A stretch of DNA of 64,000 nucleotides from positions 3,618,333-3,682,332 of the forward strand of contig NC_058045.1 in the NCBI RefSeq assembly GCF_020085105.1, given 5' to 3'. This document shows, piece by piece, positions 1 through 11,811 of this stretch. The stretch comes from Siniperca chuatsi. Taxonomy: Eukaryota; Chordata; Actinopteri; Centrarchiformes; Sinipercidae. How positions within the stretch are numbered: the first letter of the stretch is position 1; the number at the start of each line of letters is the position of its first letter. The notes under the pieces were generated by a model. It did no database searches and was not told the DNA's origin. It worked only from the letters and a program-made list of their open reading frames with translations. Both the position numbers and the translations under genes were made by a program.

Positions 1-241
1 ATTACCAAAGCTGTTCTAACTTTGAGAAAATTGTGTGTTCATGCAGGACACCAGTGCACATAATAAAAAGCTGGAAAGGAAATTGGTTTTCAGGCCATTT
101 CATGTTAATAATTTCCTGCTGTGACATGCCAAAATGTGTACTGTGACAAATTTCTGCAGACTTTTCCGGAAAAGGTAAAAAAAAAAAAAAAAAAAAATTT
201 TTATTTTTTTTTAAAATATTCACATTTTACTGTGATCCTAC

Positions 242-1402
242 CTGATTGTTTGGTTTGTGCTCGGTGGAGGTTCCTGGGATGTTGAGCGAGTGACTCCTAG
301 TGACAGCCGCTCCTGTTGATGCTCTCCTGAGCTGTGAGCGAACAGACAGTGATGCTTTCGTCTCCAGCGGGGGGCTGCTGCTACTACTGTTCCCTTCAGT
401 CTCAAGCACTGCATCCCAAGGATCCCCTGCAGGAACTCCTGGTACTGTCTCTGCAGTGCCTCCTGATGCCAGGGATGCTTCCTCATTCTCAGCTTTACGC
501 TTTGTAAGTGGGTCCAGATCCAGCCAGTCAAAGCGGCTAATGCTAGAAGATTCCATCACTGCTGGCTGCTGGGGTGGTGGGTTGGGTGCCAGAGAAGCTG
601 TGCCCGCTTGAGAGGAATCTAGGTCAGTGCTGGCTGATTTGCCATTCTTCAAGTATTCTGAGGTGCTGGCAATCTTGTCAAACAGTTTGGCCATCTCTGG
701 GTCCACGGCTGGCTGCGGGAAGACCATGGCAGCAGCAGGCTGGATAGGAGTGAAGGCCATGAAGGATGGCTGTGGCGCCGACATGGCCATGAAGGGTGAC
801 ATGGTTGGAGTGAAGCCATTCTGAAATGTGCCTGGTTTGGGGAATGGAGCTGAGGGGAACATTGGGGTAGGCTGATGGGTGGGAGTGGACACATTGGAGC
901 TAGATGGGGTGGACAGAACAGGTGTCCACTGGCTGCTCTGGAAAGGAGAGGAGCTACAGGGATGGCCAGGGTAGGAGGCACTGAGGTTGAACCCCAGTAG
1001 TGATGAGGGCCGGGACACTTTGCTGTTAGTCCCAAAGTTTTCATCCAGTAGGAGCTTTTCAAGTTCCTCATTGGTCAGCTTGTCCACATCAATATCCCTG
1101 AACTTGTCCTGCTCTGCCTGCTTCTTGGTCTCTGGGAAGACAATGAGGTCCTTTTCTGGTCTATGAGTAGAGGGTAAAGGTTGAGGAGCAGTAGTGGTAG
1201 ATTTAGATGGTTTTGGTTTCAACAAGGATGAGGATGCTGCAGAGGAAGATGAGGATGTTGAAGCTGAAAGAGTGTGTCTCTTCTCCCTTTGCAATTTTGC
1301 TAAAGCCTCTTCCTCCATGCGGAGGGCTTCCTCTTTACCCACAACCCCCTTTGGCTGGGGGACATCCTGCTTGAACCCATTACCACTTGATATCTGGGCC
1401 AT
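242..1402 (-). CDS. pik3c2a: pik3c2a first coding exon (class II PI3-kinase C2-alpha), partial
   Basis: This exon encodes the N-terminal 387 residues of the class II phosphoinositide 3-kinase C2-alpha, which makes PI(3,4)P2/PI3P at clathrin pits, endosomes and primary cilia. The start MAQISS, the EEALRMEEEALAKLQ stretch, DIDVDKLTNEELEKLLLDE, MAKLFDKIASTSEYLKNGK, FDWLDLDPLTKRK, DPWDAVL and VTRSHSLNI all match the unstructured clathrin-binding N terminus of vertebrate PIK3C2A as I remember it. The Ser/Pro/Gln-rich middle is normal for the family. The exon ends in phase 0 at a donor (GT at 241-240). The kinase, PX and C2 domains lie beyond the left edge. An acceptor at 1486-1485 shows the ATG lies inside a second exon (242-1484). 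The gene is head-to-head with nucb2, as in human. The paralogue pik3c2b is less likely because its N terminus differs. Confidence 0.95.
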
Positions 1403-1620
1403 TGTGTCAACTGGAAGGTGCCATGGGTGTGACAGATTTTAAGTCAGTGTGGCCCAAAGGGTTGCGTAGAAAATCTTTAAATACCTAAAAAAGGGAAAAG
1501 AAACATGACAAATGACATCAAGAGGTGGTCAAAGTGAAAGTGAAGTGACAGTTCACAGAGTCAAGTCCATAAAAAAGCTTGTTTACATGTATCTGGATAT
1601 GGCATTAGTAAACAGACTGA

Positions 1621-1850
1621 ATTTATACAGCACTTTTATACCAAAGGACTTCACAATTTGCCACTCACACACACACACACACACACATTGAAACAAGATG
1701 CTGGCCTGGGCATCAGGAGCAACTAGGGTTCAGTGTTTTGCTCCAGGGCACTGCAGCATGTGGAAATGAGGAGCCAGGGATTGAACCACCCAGACTTTGT
1801 TATAGGGAATGAACTGCTCTTCCTCCTCAGCCGCAGTCGCCAAAGGGTAA
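1621..1850 (-). repeat. tRNA-derived SINE
   Basis: Read on the minus strand, this begins with a tRNA-like head (GGCTGAGGAGGAAGAGCAG, A-box-like). A B-box-like GGTTCAATCCC lies at 1787-1777. A body follows containing GACACTGAACCC-type sequence, then a TG-rich stretch, and it ends in GTGCTGTATAAAT. This order is that of the common tRNA-derived fish SINEs. The exact subfamily is not assigned. The element carries many differences from the consensus I remember, so it is old. Confidence 0.65.
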
Positions 1851-4265
1851 TCTTCGTTTGTTAAGTGGCAGTTCTTTATCTCAGGTTTCCCTAGGCCTTA
1901 TTGCTTTAACCAGGCTTTGATTGCTTATTGATTGGCTGTCATTTGACACAAATGCACACCCAATAATTACTTGTGCTTGTTTTGGAGTCAAGGGCATCAA
2001 TTAGGTCAAATAACCAGCGCAGGCTACATTACCAGCATGTTCATGACATTTAAATTGATCAGCTCACTCACAGCAAGCTCTCCTCTCTTTAGTGTACCTT
2101 GACATTGCAAGGTGCACATCGCAATTGTTTAACCAAGCAGCCGGGCTGACCACATACCAAAAAAAGGACTAAATCAAACAATTGCGCAAAGTGATTTGTA
2201 ACAAGAAGGAGGTGACATACGACTCACACCACTTATTGGCATGTAGTTAAATTCCAAATATGTGTGCTACTGTGCAAGACAGCAACTAACCATTCATTTT
2301 CAGTATTGATTAATCTGCTATTTATTTTCTCCCATCAAAAGGTGACGCCATCAAACTGCTTGTTTTTCCTGACCACCCCTCAAAAACGCCAAAGTTGATG
2401 CCAAACATGGGCATCTTCCATTCTTGATCATCTATTTATGGTTAGCCTACAACAGGAAGGAGCCAAGAGTATCCCACGTCTATAACATGAGAAAAACATT
2501 GCTGCAAAGAGTGTTTTGTGGTCCTAAAATGACACAGCGCCTTCTCAAAGCATCTATTCATCGACCGATCACAGCCCCAGAGTTGAGTGAGTTCCTTCCC
2601 TCCCCAGGCGTCACCGGCCTCTCCTGAGCTTCCCCTCCCATTGTGGTAGAGAAGGCTGGCTGTGCTGGGGCTCAGGCTAGCCTAGCACTATTGTGCAGCT
2701 GAGGAATTTGGCATGCTAAGCTTGACGGATCTCTCTCTCTCTTCCTCTGGCTTTCTCTCACTCTGTTAGCATTATGTTAGCACCATGGCCCAAGATTGTC
2801 TTATCAGCTGTGCTAACACCAGCGGGCAGTGACAATGTGGGTGCATTCATTAAGCATTTGACTAGGAGAGCTTAGTGCCAACTTTGCCAAGAACACAGCT
2901 TGGGGACACAAAATGCTTTAAAAGAAAGGTCATCGTCTTTTGGCGGCTGCTCTCACTGATGGCTTAATTCTGTGCAGAAATGTCACGTTCTGACCAACGT
3001 AGTTCATCTGTATATCATTGATTTTGCACACATTAAGAATGCATGCTCTGACAGATTGAAGCTTAGTAGTTAAATTCACTGCTGGTCCATAGTGAAAAGG
3101 ACAGAGCTCCTTAACTGCCAAGGGTTCAAGTTAACACACTGAGCAAGACACTAAATAGCAGTTACTTCCTGATTCTGTATGTAAACAGTGGGTCAGTCTG
3201 AGAAACCATGTGATTAAAGTTCATAAACATTAGTCTTGGTTTTCTTGACTGTTTTGCACTGAAGATCACTGCAGATTGAGAAGATCAATCCAATATAGTT
3301 GGCTGAGAAAAGGACAATGGATTGTATGCTGTTTTAATAAGGAGATTCAACAGGCCTCATGCTGAATCAAGATGCCATATGCTTAAAGTCCATATATGGC
3401 AACAGGAGACATACAAATGAGGAAAAGCCCACGTATGGAGAAAAGCCAACTGCAGCCAAGACAAATACCGCAAACTCTGTTCCACTGCACCATGGCAAAG
3501 GGTGGCAGAGCCCAGGTCCTATAAGAGCTTCATTTAACGCTTAAGCATGACATTAGTATTGTTAAAGTATTCAGGGGACAACAGCTACCTGAGCCATAGG
3601 CCTCCAGTGAAAATGCTTGCTTGAGTGAAAAGATTTAAGGATGCAGTGGTCACATTAAATAATTGGACTGTGGGAGTCTGTAGAATTCCCAGATCATTTG
3701 CTTGATGGTTTGACAAAATCCCCATTATGTTTTTTTAACCCCTTAACATACAGTTTACATTTCCCCTTCGGTAATCATATCATCTTATTCCACACTGTCT
3801 GACAGCATCACATATTTATTCTTTAGCAGCTTGTTCCAGATTTTCAGTTAAGCTAAATGACGTTTACACTGAGTGAAATATATTAAAACCCTAGATTCCA
3901 TGTTTTTTATGGCAGCAACAATCCATCAAATGTGACAATTTTATAAATATTTCTTTGGTATCTTCTGAAATTTTGGGATCTCCACTAGAATTTAAAAAAT
4001 ACAGTTCTGTGGTTTTGAACCATTGACTATACAGTCTATGGTTTGAACAATGACACAACACAGTTTTTCAAGTCTGTCTTAAAGACACTGCAACAGGTTT
4101 TGCTTGCTGTAATCATACCTCCTGTTTATACTGACCCTGAAGAGATCAGTTCTTAAAGCAATTTCAATGTTAGCGAAGGGGGACAAAATCCACAGTCCTT
4201 CATTTTGCACAGTTCTGTACAAAAAATACATTCCAAAGTTTATCTGAAGTATGTATGAGGCTTCA

Positions 4266-4760
4266 GCAGTCTGAGTTGGTCAAATCAAGAAGATATCTTC
4301 CATCGTTAGTCTTTTTAGTACAAAAATCCTTCTTTGTGTTACTATGAAGGAAAGACTGTCCGCAGAAACACAAAATCAGAATCAGAAATGCTTTATTGAT
4401 CCCCGAGGGGAAACTCTTGTTACAGCAGCTCGCTTTTACGTCAGTGCACACAGGAATAGACGTACTAGCAAAAAATATAATGCACTATAATACAGGTCAG
4501 AAAATAAATTAAGTACCAAGCGGGTATAAGTATAAAATAAAATAAGTGTGAAGTACCAAGTGGGTTTACCGGTTGATGATAATAATAATACGGTATAAGA
4601 TAATAGTGCATGAACTGTCAAGTTAAGTGCAGCTTATTAAGGTTATAATGAGACGGAGGATATTGCACAGCAGTAATAGAGGTGGGGATGGGGATGGGGA
4701 TTTTGTGCTAAAAAGACTAACTTTGAAAGACATCTGCTTGATTTGACTGACTATTGTTTT
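4266..4760. repeat. composite interspersed repeat: inverted arms around a LINE-type tail
   Basis: A segment at about 4266-4330 (ending GTTAGTCTTTTTAGTAC) recurs in inverted orientation at about 4697-4760, with shared blocks such as GTCAAATCAAG. Between the arms, at about 4372-4640, is the widespread fish repeat carrying AATCAGAA and CTTTATTGATCCCC. I take this to be the 3' part of a LINE. The 3890-4265 flank also looks like a common fish interspersed repeat. Family names are uncertain. Confidence 0.5.
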
Positions 4761-6254
4761 AAGAAAAACTTCAAAAACTGCGAACCTATCCTTTAATTTA
4801 GGTCTAATGGGACTGAGTGAGAGTTTTGCTTCCAATAGCTGTGCAAAAGTGCAGATGTTAGCAATACACACTACAGCTGATCAAAGTACAGGACTTTAAA
4901 AAGGAAAATAAGTAACCAGTTCAAGTTGATAGATTTGTAAGATATGTTCTGTGGTTGTCAGGGAAGGAAACAATACAGTAAAATGTCTTTGTTCTTTTTC
5001 TGTACTGGCCTGTCTACTGCTGAGGCTCGCCTGTGCAGAGCATTAAGTCTATAAAAAAAGAAACACAAACGAAAAACTGACAGGACCATTTAAGAGCCCT
5101 GGGGCACTGAAATCCCAAATGTTGTCTACTTGGCCAGCGTCTCAAACAAATCATATAGCTGTGAAACTATGGTTTATTCTGACCCTTTCTAACCCTATCT
5201 TTTAAACTGTAGGACCTTTTAACTGAACACAGAATTGCACATTTGGTGACTGTCATAAGCAGAAGAACATGCAATCACTACGCACAAGCAGTTCCTCTTC
5301 AGTTTGAATTGCTGCTCTGTTCAGAGTAGTGTGCGAGTTTCCTCTCTGGCTAGTCATCTAAAAGAGGACTTGTAATTATTCAGACTATATAATGTGCATC
5401 TCTGCATTTTAATTAGCTAAAACGTTTGCCTCGAATGACTTTGGGGAAAAACCCTGTGTTTCATCTGATCCCAAGTATTACTGGTTATCGCTGGGATATC
5501 ACGTAACATTTTGGAAGACATTCAATAGAAATTCAAACGACAGAAAAATGACATGTTTATCTTTGTAACTTAACACAACCTGCAAGGAGCTAACGCTACA
5601 GAACGATTACATCGAGCGGTTTCAGGCTTTAAAATACATTGCGATTGAACATACTTGTATACAACTCGGCTAGTTAGCTAACCTGTCGGCCGATGCTCAC
5701 CTGACGCCAAATGATGCGTTGTGAATTGTCAATAAGTCGTGAACGTTTGCTTTTCTCGCATTGTACACATCTTAAAATAGGAGCTAGCCGGTTGTTAATA
5801 TGAAATAGCAGTGACTTTCAACAGTTAATAAGAAAGTCATCTAGCTAACTAACCCGGCTAGTCCGAGCAAATGTCACTTATTGATACTTTTGATGGCGGT
5901 TGGAACTTTAACTTTTTACTTGTTGGATGCTAAGTTAGCCGCTAAACCTGACAAAACGGTACGCAAAATAGGCAAACATATTGTCCACACAAACATAAAC
6001 CCGACTGAATTTAGCTACACAACATAACTTACATGACTGCTCCGTACTTTGAGGGACACTGATTTATTAATTTAAAAGTAAGTTACCCAGGCAACTGCTT
6101 TGGTCCTGCCAACTGCCCACAACAAGGAAGAAATAAAGGCTTTGGCATACAAAAAACGGCCGCATACTGCGGAGCCGCAACCGCCGATTTCAGGCAACTA
6201 CAAGATACAACTTTAACCCGCAGACATTTACTGCAAAAAACGTTAATTTCTCAC

Positions 6255-6440
6255 CTTTCAGCGGTGCGGTGTTTGGAGCCATTTTTCCTTCAGCTGCATT
6301 TTTTCCATCCACTTGCACCGAAGGCACGTCAGTTCCTGTTGAGGAGGTTGGATGGAGGTTTGGTTGGACACAGTTGGGTAGCGTTTCTGCTTGGCTGGGT
6401 CGCTTTACTGAAAGAATGGGGAAGCAGCGCCACCGTGTGG
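6255..6440 (-). other. pik3c2a: probable pik3c2a noncoding exon 1
   Basis: On the minus strand a strong donor (AAAG|GTGAGA, GT at 6254-6253) closes a purine/pyrimidine-balanced, CpG-bearing segment about 1 kb from the divergent nucb2 promoter. It would splice to the acceptor at 1486-1485. A short upstream ATG (MAPNTAPLK) reads through the junction and stops soon after, so the main start stays at 1402. The upstream (right) end of the exon is a guess. Confidence 0.5.
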
Positions 6441-6654
6441 ACCAAAGTAGTTAGTGTCGAAATAAACATGTTTATGTAGATTCTGGAGGGATGTACTGAA
6501 GAGTTCAGGGCAAGTTCAGCATGTTATATGCAGCATTGCAACATCTCAACACCACATTAAAATGCCTATTATTGTATCAGTAATTAAAAAAAACAGAACA
6601 TGTAATAATATAACAATGACAGGGGCCATTTGGCACTACTAATTACATTTTATT

Positions 6655-6862
6655 AATTCCAATTACTGTACTTAAGTACAGTTTTGGAGTACTAGTTACT
6701 TGTTTAATTAAAATGCTGCGTACACAGTAATGCATCGCTAATAGATTATAATAAACATAATATTACTTCTTAATTATACTTTTAATTGAGTATTTTTACA
6801 TTGTGCTATTGCTGCTTTTACTAAAATAAAATATCAGAATACTTCTTCCACCACTGCTAGTA
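6655..6862. repeat. fish interspersed repeat (ACTTAAGTA-type)
   Basis: The segment carries CTGTACTTAAGTAC, TTGAGTATTTTTACATTG and ACTTCTTCCACCACTG. These blocks belong to a repeat family that is abundant in fish spacers. Related blocks (TTCAGAGAGAAATATTGTA, CCACTACATTTCTCTGACAG) occur at 26735-27176. Probably a nonautonomous DNA element, but the family is not assigned. Confidence 0.5.
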
Positions 6863-7404
6863 CGCTATGTATGTATTGTACAGGCATACTCTAACCATGT
6901 ATAGATGGACTGTACCAAAGCATATGTTGTATAAAATGTGAATGAAAGGTACCATAATGATGCAATAATCAAGACTAAATACACACATACACAACACACA
7001 CATTGTACATTTTAAATATACTGTATTTGATTGCTCCTTATTTTTTTATATGGGCTTTTGGACCGTTTTTGTAATTTGTAAAACAGTTTCTCTGTTTTGC
7101 AACACTGGTAATTCAGGTGCACACACCAATTTTGGCCCAAACGCCATGGGAATCCTAAGATTTTCCATTAAAATGATTAATGTTTTCCATCTCATTTCAT
7201 TTCATTTGCACTGACTCTATGCCCTCGTGTACAAATATACAATAAAGTATGTGTAATCCAGTTTTAAACAATGAATAATCTTGCGCTCTCTTACATCAAA
7301 CACTAACTCCGCCCTCGTCTGGGGTTGCCTGAACGCCACGTACAGTTTGGCTCAACGCACCTTAAACCACGGGTTGACAGTTCGATACACGTTAACTGAC
7401 AGGC

Positions 7405-7510
7405 TAAACGCCCAATCAGCTCTCAACGCGACTATTTTACAAAGAAAGTATACTTTTTCTGTCCAATAAGGGCGGCCGAAGGCGGGGCGTTGCCATGGTG
7501 AACACAGCTT
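7405..7510 (+). promoter_or_regulatory. nucb2: nucb2 promoter: two CCAAT boxes and GC boxes
   Basis: CCAAT boxes lie at 7412-7416 and 7463-7467. GGGCGG and GGCGGGGCG GC boxes follow at about 7470-7489, directly upstream of the presumed noncoding exon 1. That exon runs from about 7510 to 7651 and has the donor GTAAGT at 7652. This arrangement suits a TATA-less housekeeping promoter. The spacer to pik3c2a exon 1 is about 1 kb, so this may be part of a bidirectional promoter region. Confidence 0.6.
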
Positions 7511-8287
7511 TTTTTTTTCTGTAGGTTGTGGCCATAGGAGGCTTGTATTGTTGGTAGATGACAGCTGTAAACAAGCTGCAGGGAAGCGCAGGCACTTTAA
7601 GGAAAGCTAACACGGTTACAGCGCGGTAAAGAGTGAAAAGAGGAATTTAAAGTAAGTGTCAGTTTACAAGTAAGTGTTATTTTACATGAACTGTTATTGT
7701 TGTTGCAATTTACTATATATATATATGCTAAGCCTTGTTTTGTAGCTTTTCTACATCTATGGGATAATGAATTAGCTTCCATCTTCACTAAACCACCCTC
7801 ACTGAACAACCTGTTATTTAAATGATACAGTTGGCCTATGTGTTTGTCATGAATTAGAGGGTGAGTTACAGGTTCACAACACTCTTTCAAATTATAAGGC
7901 TATGGTAGAGGAACTGTTTTAAAGTAAGCTCGCTGTGTCTTTATCCACCCAACACGTGTTGCACAGTCCTTTGCTTGTGGCAGAGTGTTGCTTTTGAGAT
8001 TAAGACTATCTTGCATAACCTCATACCATATGGTCTCCTGGTGAATTTGTGGCTTGTTCCCCTTTTTGCAATGCTTGAGAAATTAAGGGTGTTGTCTTTT
8101 GTAAGGATAAAGCACCTGCCCACACTGTACTGTTTAGACACGGGATACTTAGGCCTAAGAACATTTTCAGTAAAAAAAAAAAAAAGCTCTATGTGAGATG
8201 TACCATATTCATGTAACATCACAAAATTATGATTCACCCAATTAACCCCTATTTTATTTATTTTTCTTCTTTTAAGTACCTAACCAG

Positions 8288-11200
8288 ATGGTGAGGGGTA
8301 GAGCCTTGGCCCATTGTGGGCTGGTTCTGCTGAGTTTGTGGCTGTGTATCCAGTCAGTACCTATCAGTGTGGACAAGACCAAAGCAAAGCCTCAAGAGGA
8401 GGAACTGGAGCCACCACAGAGTGCTGTGAGTCGGATGGACAGTGTCATATAGGGATATCGCATGTAAATCTGGGTCTTATAGCTAATTACACCAAACACT
8501 TCTCAGTCATCCAAAGGATTTGGGCTTACAGTGTCTCAGACAGGGCTGTTTCACATGGAAAGCACACTTGCTTGTGGGTAAAAGGTTGAAGTGAAATACA
8601 TTCAGTGTATTTTAGAGTATTTGCTCAAAGCAAACAAGAGCAATTTCAGGTTAAATTAGGTGCCACTGTTCATTAGCAAGAGTTAATGATACAAAATGTT
8701 TCCATAAATGGCCCTAAGTCAAGTTAGATATTAAGTAAAATGTGAATTTTAGTCCTCTAACAACAAAGACTGATGTGTGTTTTGGTTTATGCTTCAGGAA
8801 ACTGGTCTGCACTACGACCGCTACCTCAGGGAAGTCATTGAGTTCCTCGAGAAAGATCCCCATTTTAAAGAAAAGCTCAAAAATGCCAACATGGATGACA
8901 TCAAGGTACGTCTGCATACTCACTAAACATGCCGTTATTTTTTAAGCTCTGTGTTGACATGAACACTTTGTATTGAACTGTGGTGTGTTGATTTTCTGCT
9001 TGCAGCAAGGCAAACTTTCCAAAGAGCTGGACTTTGTCCATCACAATTTTCGTACTAAGCTGGACGAGCTGAAGAGGGAGGAGATGAACAGGCTGCGAAT
9101 GCTCATCAAAGTCAAACATGACATCGAGGGGGGGAATGGTAAGTATCCTGCATATTTTGCTGATGTGTTTCTGACAAACTTGTGCTTCTTGAAGTTGGGC
9201 AAGAACTTTTGTAATACACATCAGCAGATAGGTCATCGTCAAATATAGGATGTGGCTCTTAGACACAGGAACATGATGTAATACAGCACCTACCTCAGCT
9301 AACACTGACTTACACTGGCCAGTGTGAGCTGCTGTTTGAAAGGTTCTATGAAATTAGATTACAAATATATCAATGTACAGGTTGAAGTCATAGCACATCA
9401 CCTTTTTAAAAACATAATGGTAAGAGACATTATGTAAGATGATGCAAGTTGGACAGGATGTGTAGAAACATTTTAGAGGTGGTAAATAAAACTTTTCATT
9501 ATTCCCTTCCTTGCAGGCCGGACAGTGGACCACCAGGCCCTGCTGAAACAGTTTGAGCACCTCAACCACCTGAACCCAGACACTTTTGAGGTGGAGGACC
9601 TGGACCGCCTCATCAAATCGGTGAAAAAACACCTTTTCAAAATCCAGAGTAACTCCATTAATAACAGACATAGCATACCTAAATGAGAACAGGTTTTTTT
9701 TTGGGGGGGGGGGCGTCTTGTGGCAGTGCAAGCATCAAATGTCAAACACAGCCAAAAAAAAAGAAATTACTCATTTCAGAGGAATATAACTGTTGTAGCC
9801 TCGGGGCATATTGACTGTTCAAGTAGCACAAATAGCTGAAAATTTGTTGAAAGACAACCTCCCACATACACACATGGCAGCCACACACAATCATTAGTGT
9901 AAGTACTAGTAGGTTATTAGATATAGATTTCTATATTTTGTTGGAGTTAGTGATTCTTTCCTATTTTTTGTCTTAGACCCTTGGATGGATATGACTTTTT
10001 AGTTTATACTGACCATGTTCCTCTACACTGTTTGGGGGAACTGTAGTGCTGCTTGTATGTAACTGCATCACAGTCATACCTAGAATCACAGTTAAGAATA
10101 CCTTGTGTCATACTATTGCTATAATTAGGATGGATGAGCCTGTAGAGAATTACAGGTGTCAAACAGTGAGCCGTGTTTCTCAAGACCGCTTATTCATTCT
10201 TTTCTGCTGCCTCAGCTTTATTAACCGGTCTGGCCTTTTTTGATTTTATATGTAATAACCTGGATGCATTCACAGCTTTATGTCCTTTCTGGGAGAGGGC
10301 TGGCACATCAGAGGTAACTTCATCGGATATTGAGAGGGCCACATTTTTTGAGAACTAAGAAAAAAACAAAGGGGAAGTCAGCTCACTGGGTTCCCATGTT
10401 TCACTGGTTTTACAGTGGCGGTTACAATCAAATGCATCTAAATCCTGACAATATTTTGTGTACTGTAACTTATTCACTATATATGCCTTTGGACTGCTTG
10501 GTGAAATGCAAACAATAGTGATAAATGAGTTGTTGCTTTGTTTTTGAGACTTTTATTTGACACTTAACTATCAGTGACCATAACATTTCCATAAACTGTA
10601 TACCAGGCAAGTACCTGCAGGGCTGTAGAATAAAGAATTACCTGTAAGTTCAAAGATCAAAGAACAAAGATCAGTCCAAAGCCAGAGAAGAGTTTCAGAT
10701 TCACAAGGATTGCCAGGTATAAAGTTGGCATTTATATATTATATTAATAATTCAAAATAATTTTATATATTTCTATAATATTATATTTAATATTCAAAAC
10801 ATAAAAGTACCAGTACACTGCCCTACAAAGGTAAACAGCAGGTTTTAGATTCATAGCAACAAACCAATAAATCATTTGTTGGAATGTGAGACAGACTTCT
10901 TTACTCTGTTTTACTACCCATGCTATGTAGGGCAGAACAGAGGTGTATCTGTACGTGGACAGCACCCATTAGATGATGTAAGCATATCAGCACTGAAGAG
11001 TTTGTGTAATTTGCACTGCATGAGTTAAAAGAAGAGGACCATGTTTGATTGATCCTGCCTGGGACGTTACGTCATTAAATCCCTTGTACCCTGAGTGAGC
11101 TATGAAATTTTAATTCATTCAGCCAAGCAGTTTGCTTTTAACTCTGAAATCAATTCCAGATAAATGAGTGTACCATTATAGGCTGTACAATCCAGGGGCG

Positions 11201-11736
11201 AATTTCCCCTTCTCAACTTTTTTTTTCATTTGTAGGCGACCAAAGACCTGGAGAACTTTGACAAGGACCGCCACGATGAGTTCAAGAGGTATGAGATGAT
11301 GAAGGAGCATGAGAGGAGGGAACGTCTGAAGGCCATGACTGAGGAGGACCGCAAGAAGGAGGAGCAGCACTACGAGGAGATGAAAAAGAAACACAACAAC
11401 CATCCAAAAGTTAACCACCCTGTAAGACTCCTGTTGTAATGAAGTTCATTAATGCAAACAGAGGTTACAGCTCATTTAGTTAAGTAGCATTAAGAAGACT
11501 TCCCACTTACTACTTTCACAATTCTCCATTATAGAGTTATTAGTTGGTGGAATTATTTGAATTTTAGGGACTATTCTGAACATGGTATTGGAATTTTGCT
11601 TAGTACAAATAAAATCAGAAGTCAGTTGAGCAGGTTTTATTTAAATATTCGTGGGGGGTTATAAGAAACATATCACAAAATACAAGAATAAAGGAGAAGG
11701 AGTATGTGTGCTTAAAGATGAACTGACACTTACCAT

Positions 11737-11811
<75 letters not shown>

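Larger units (their letters stand above)
1485..6254 (-). other. pik3c2a 5' intron (inferred)
   Basis: This is the stretch between the acceptor of the ATG-bearing exon and the proposed noncoding exon 1. It holds no convincing coding exon. It contains a tRNA-type SINE (1621-1850), an (AC)n tract at about 1664-1687, and a composite repeat with inverted arms around a LINE-type tail (about 4266-4760). The rest, including 2,050-3,900 and 4,900-6,200, shows nothing I can name. Confidence 0.6.

Noticed and set aside
2-223. 73-aa minus-strand frame at the left edge
   Set aside because: It lies in pik3c2a intron sequence past the donor at 241 and contains a homopolymer-encoded Phe run.
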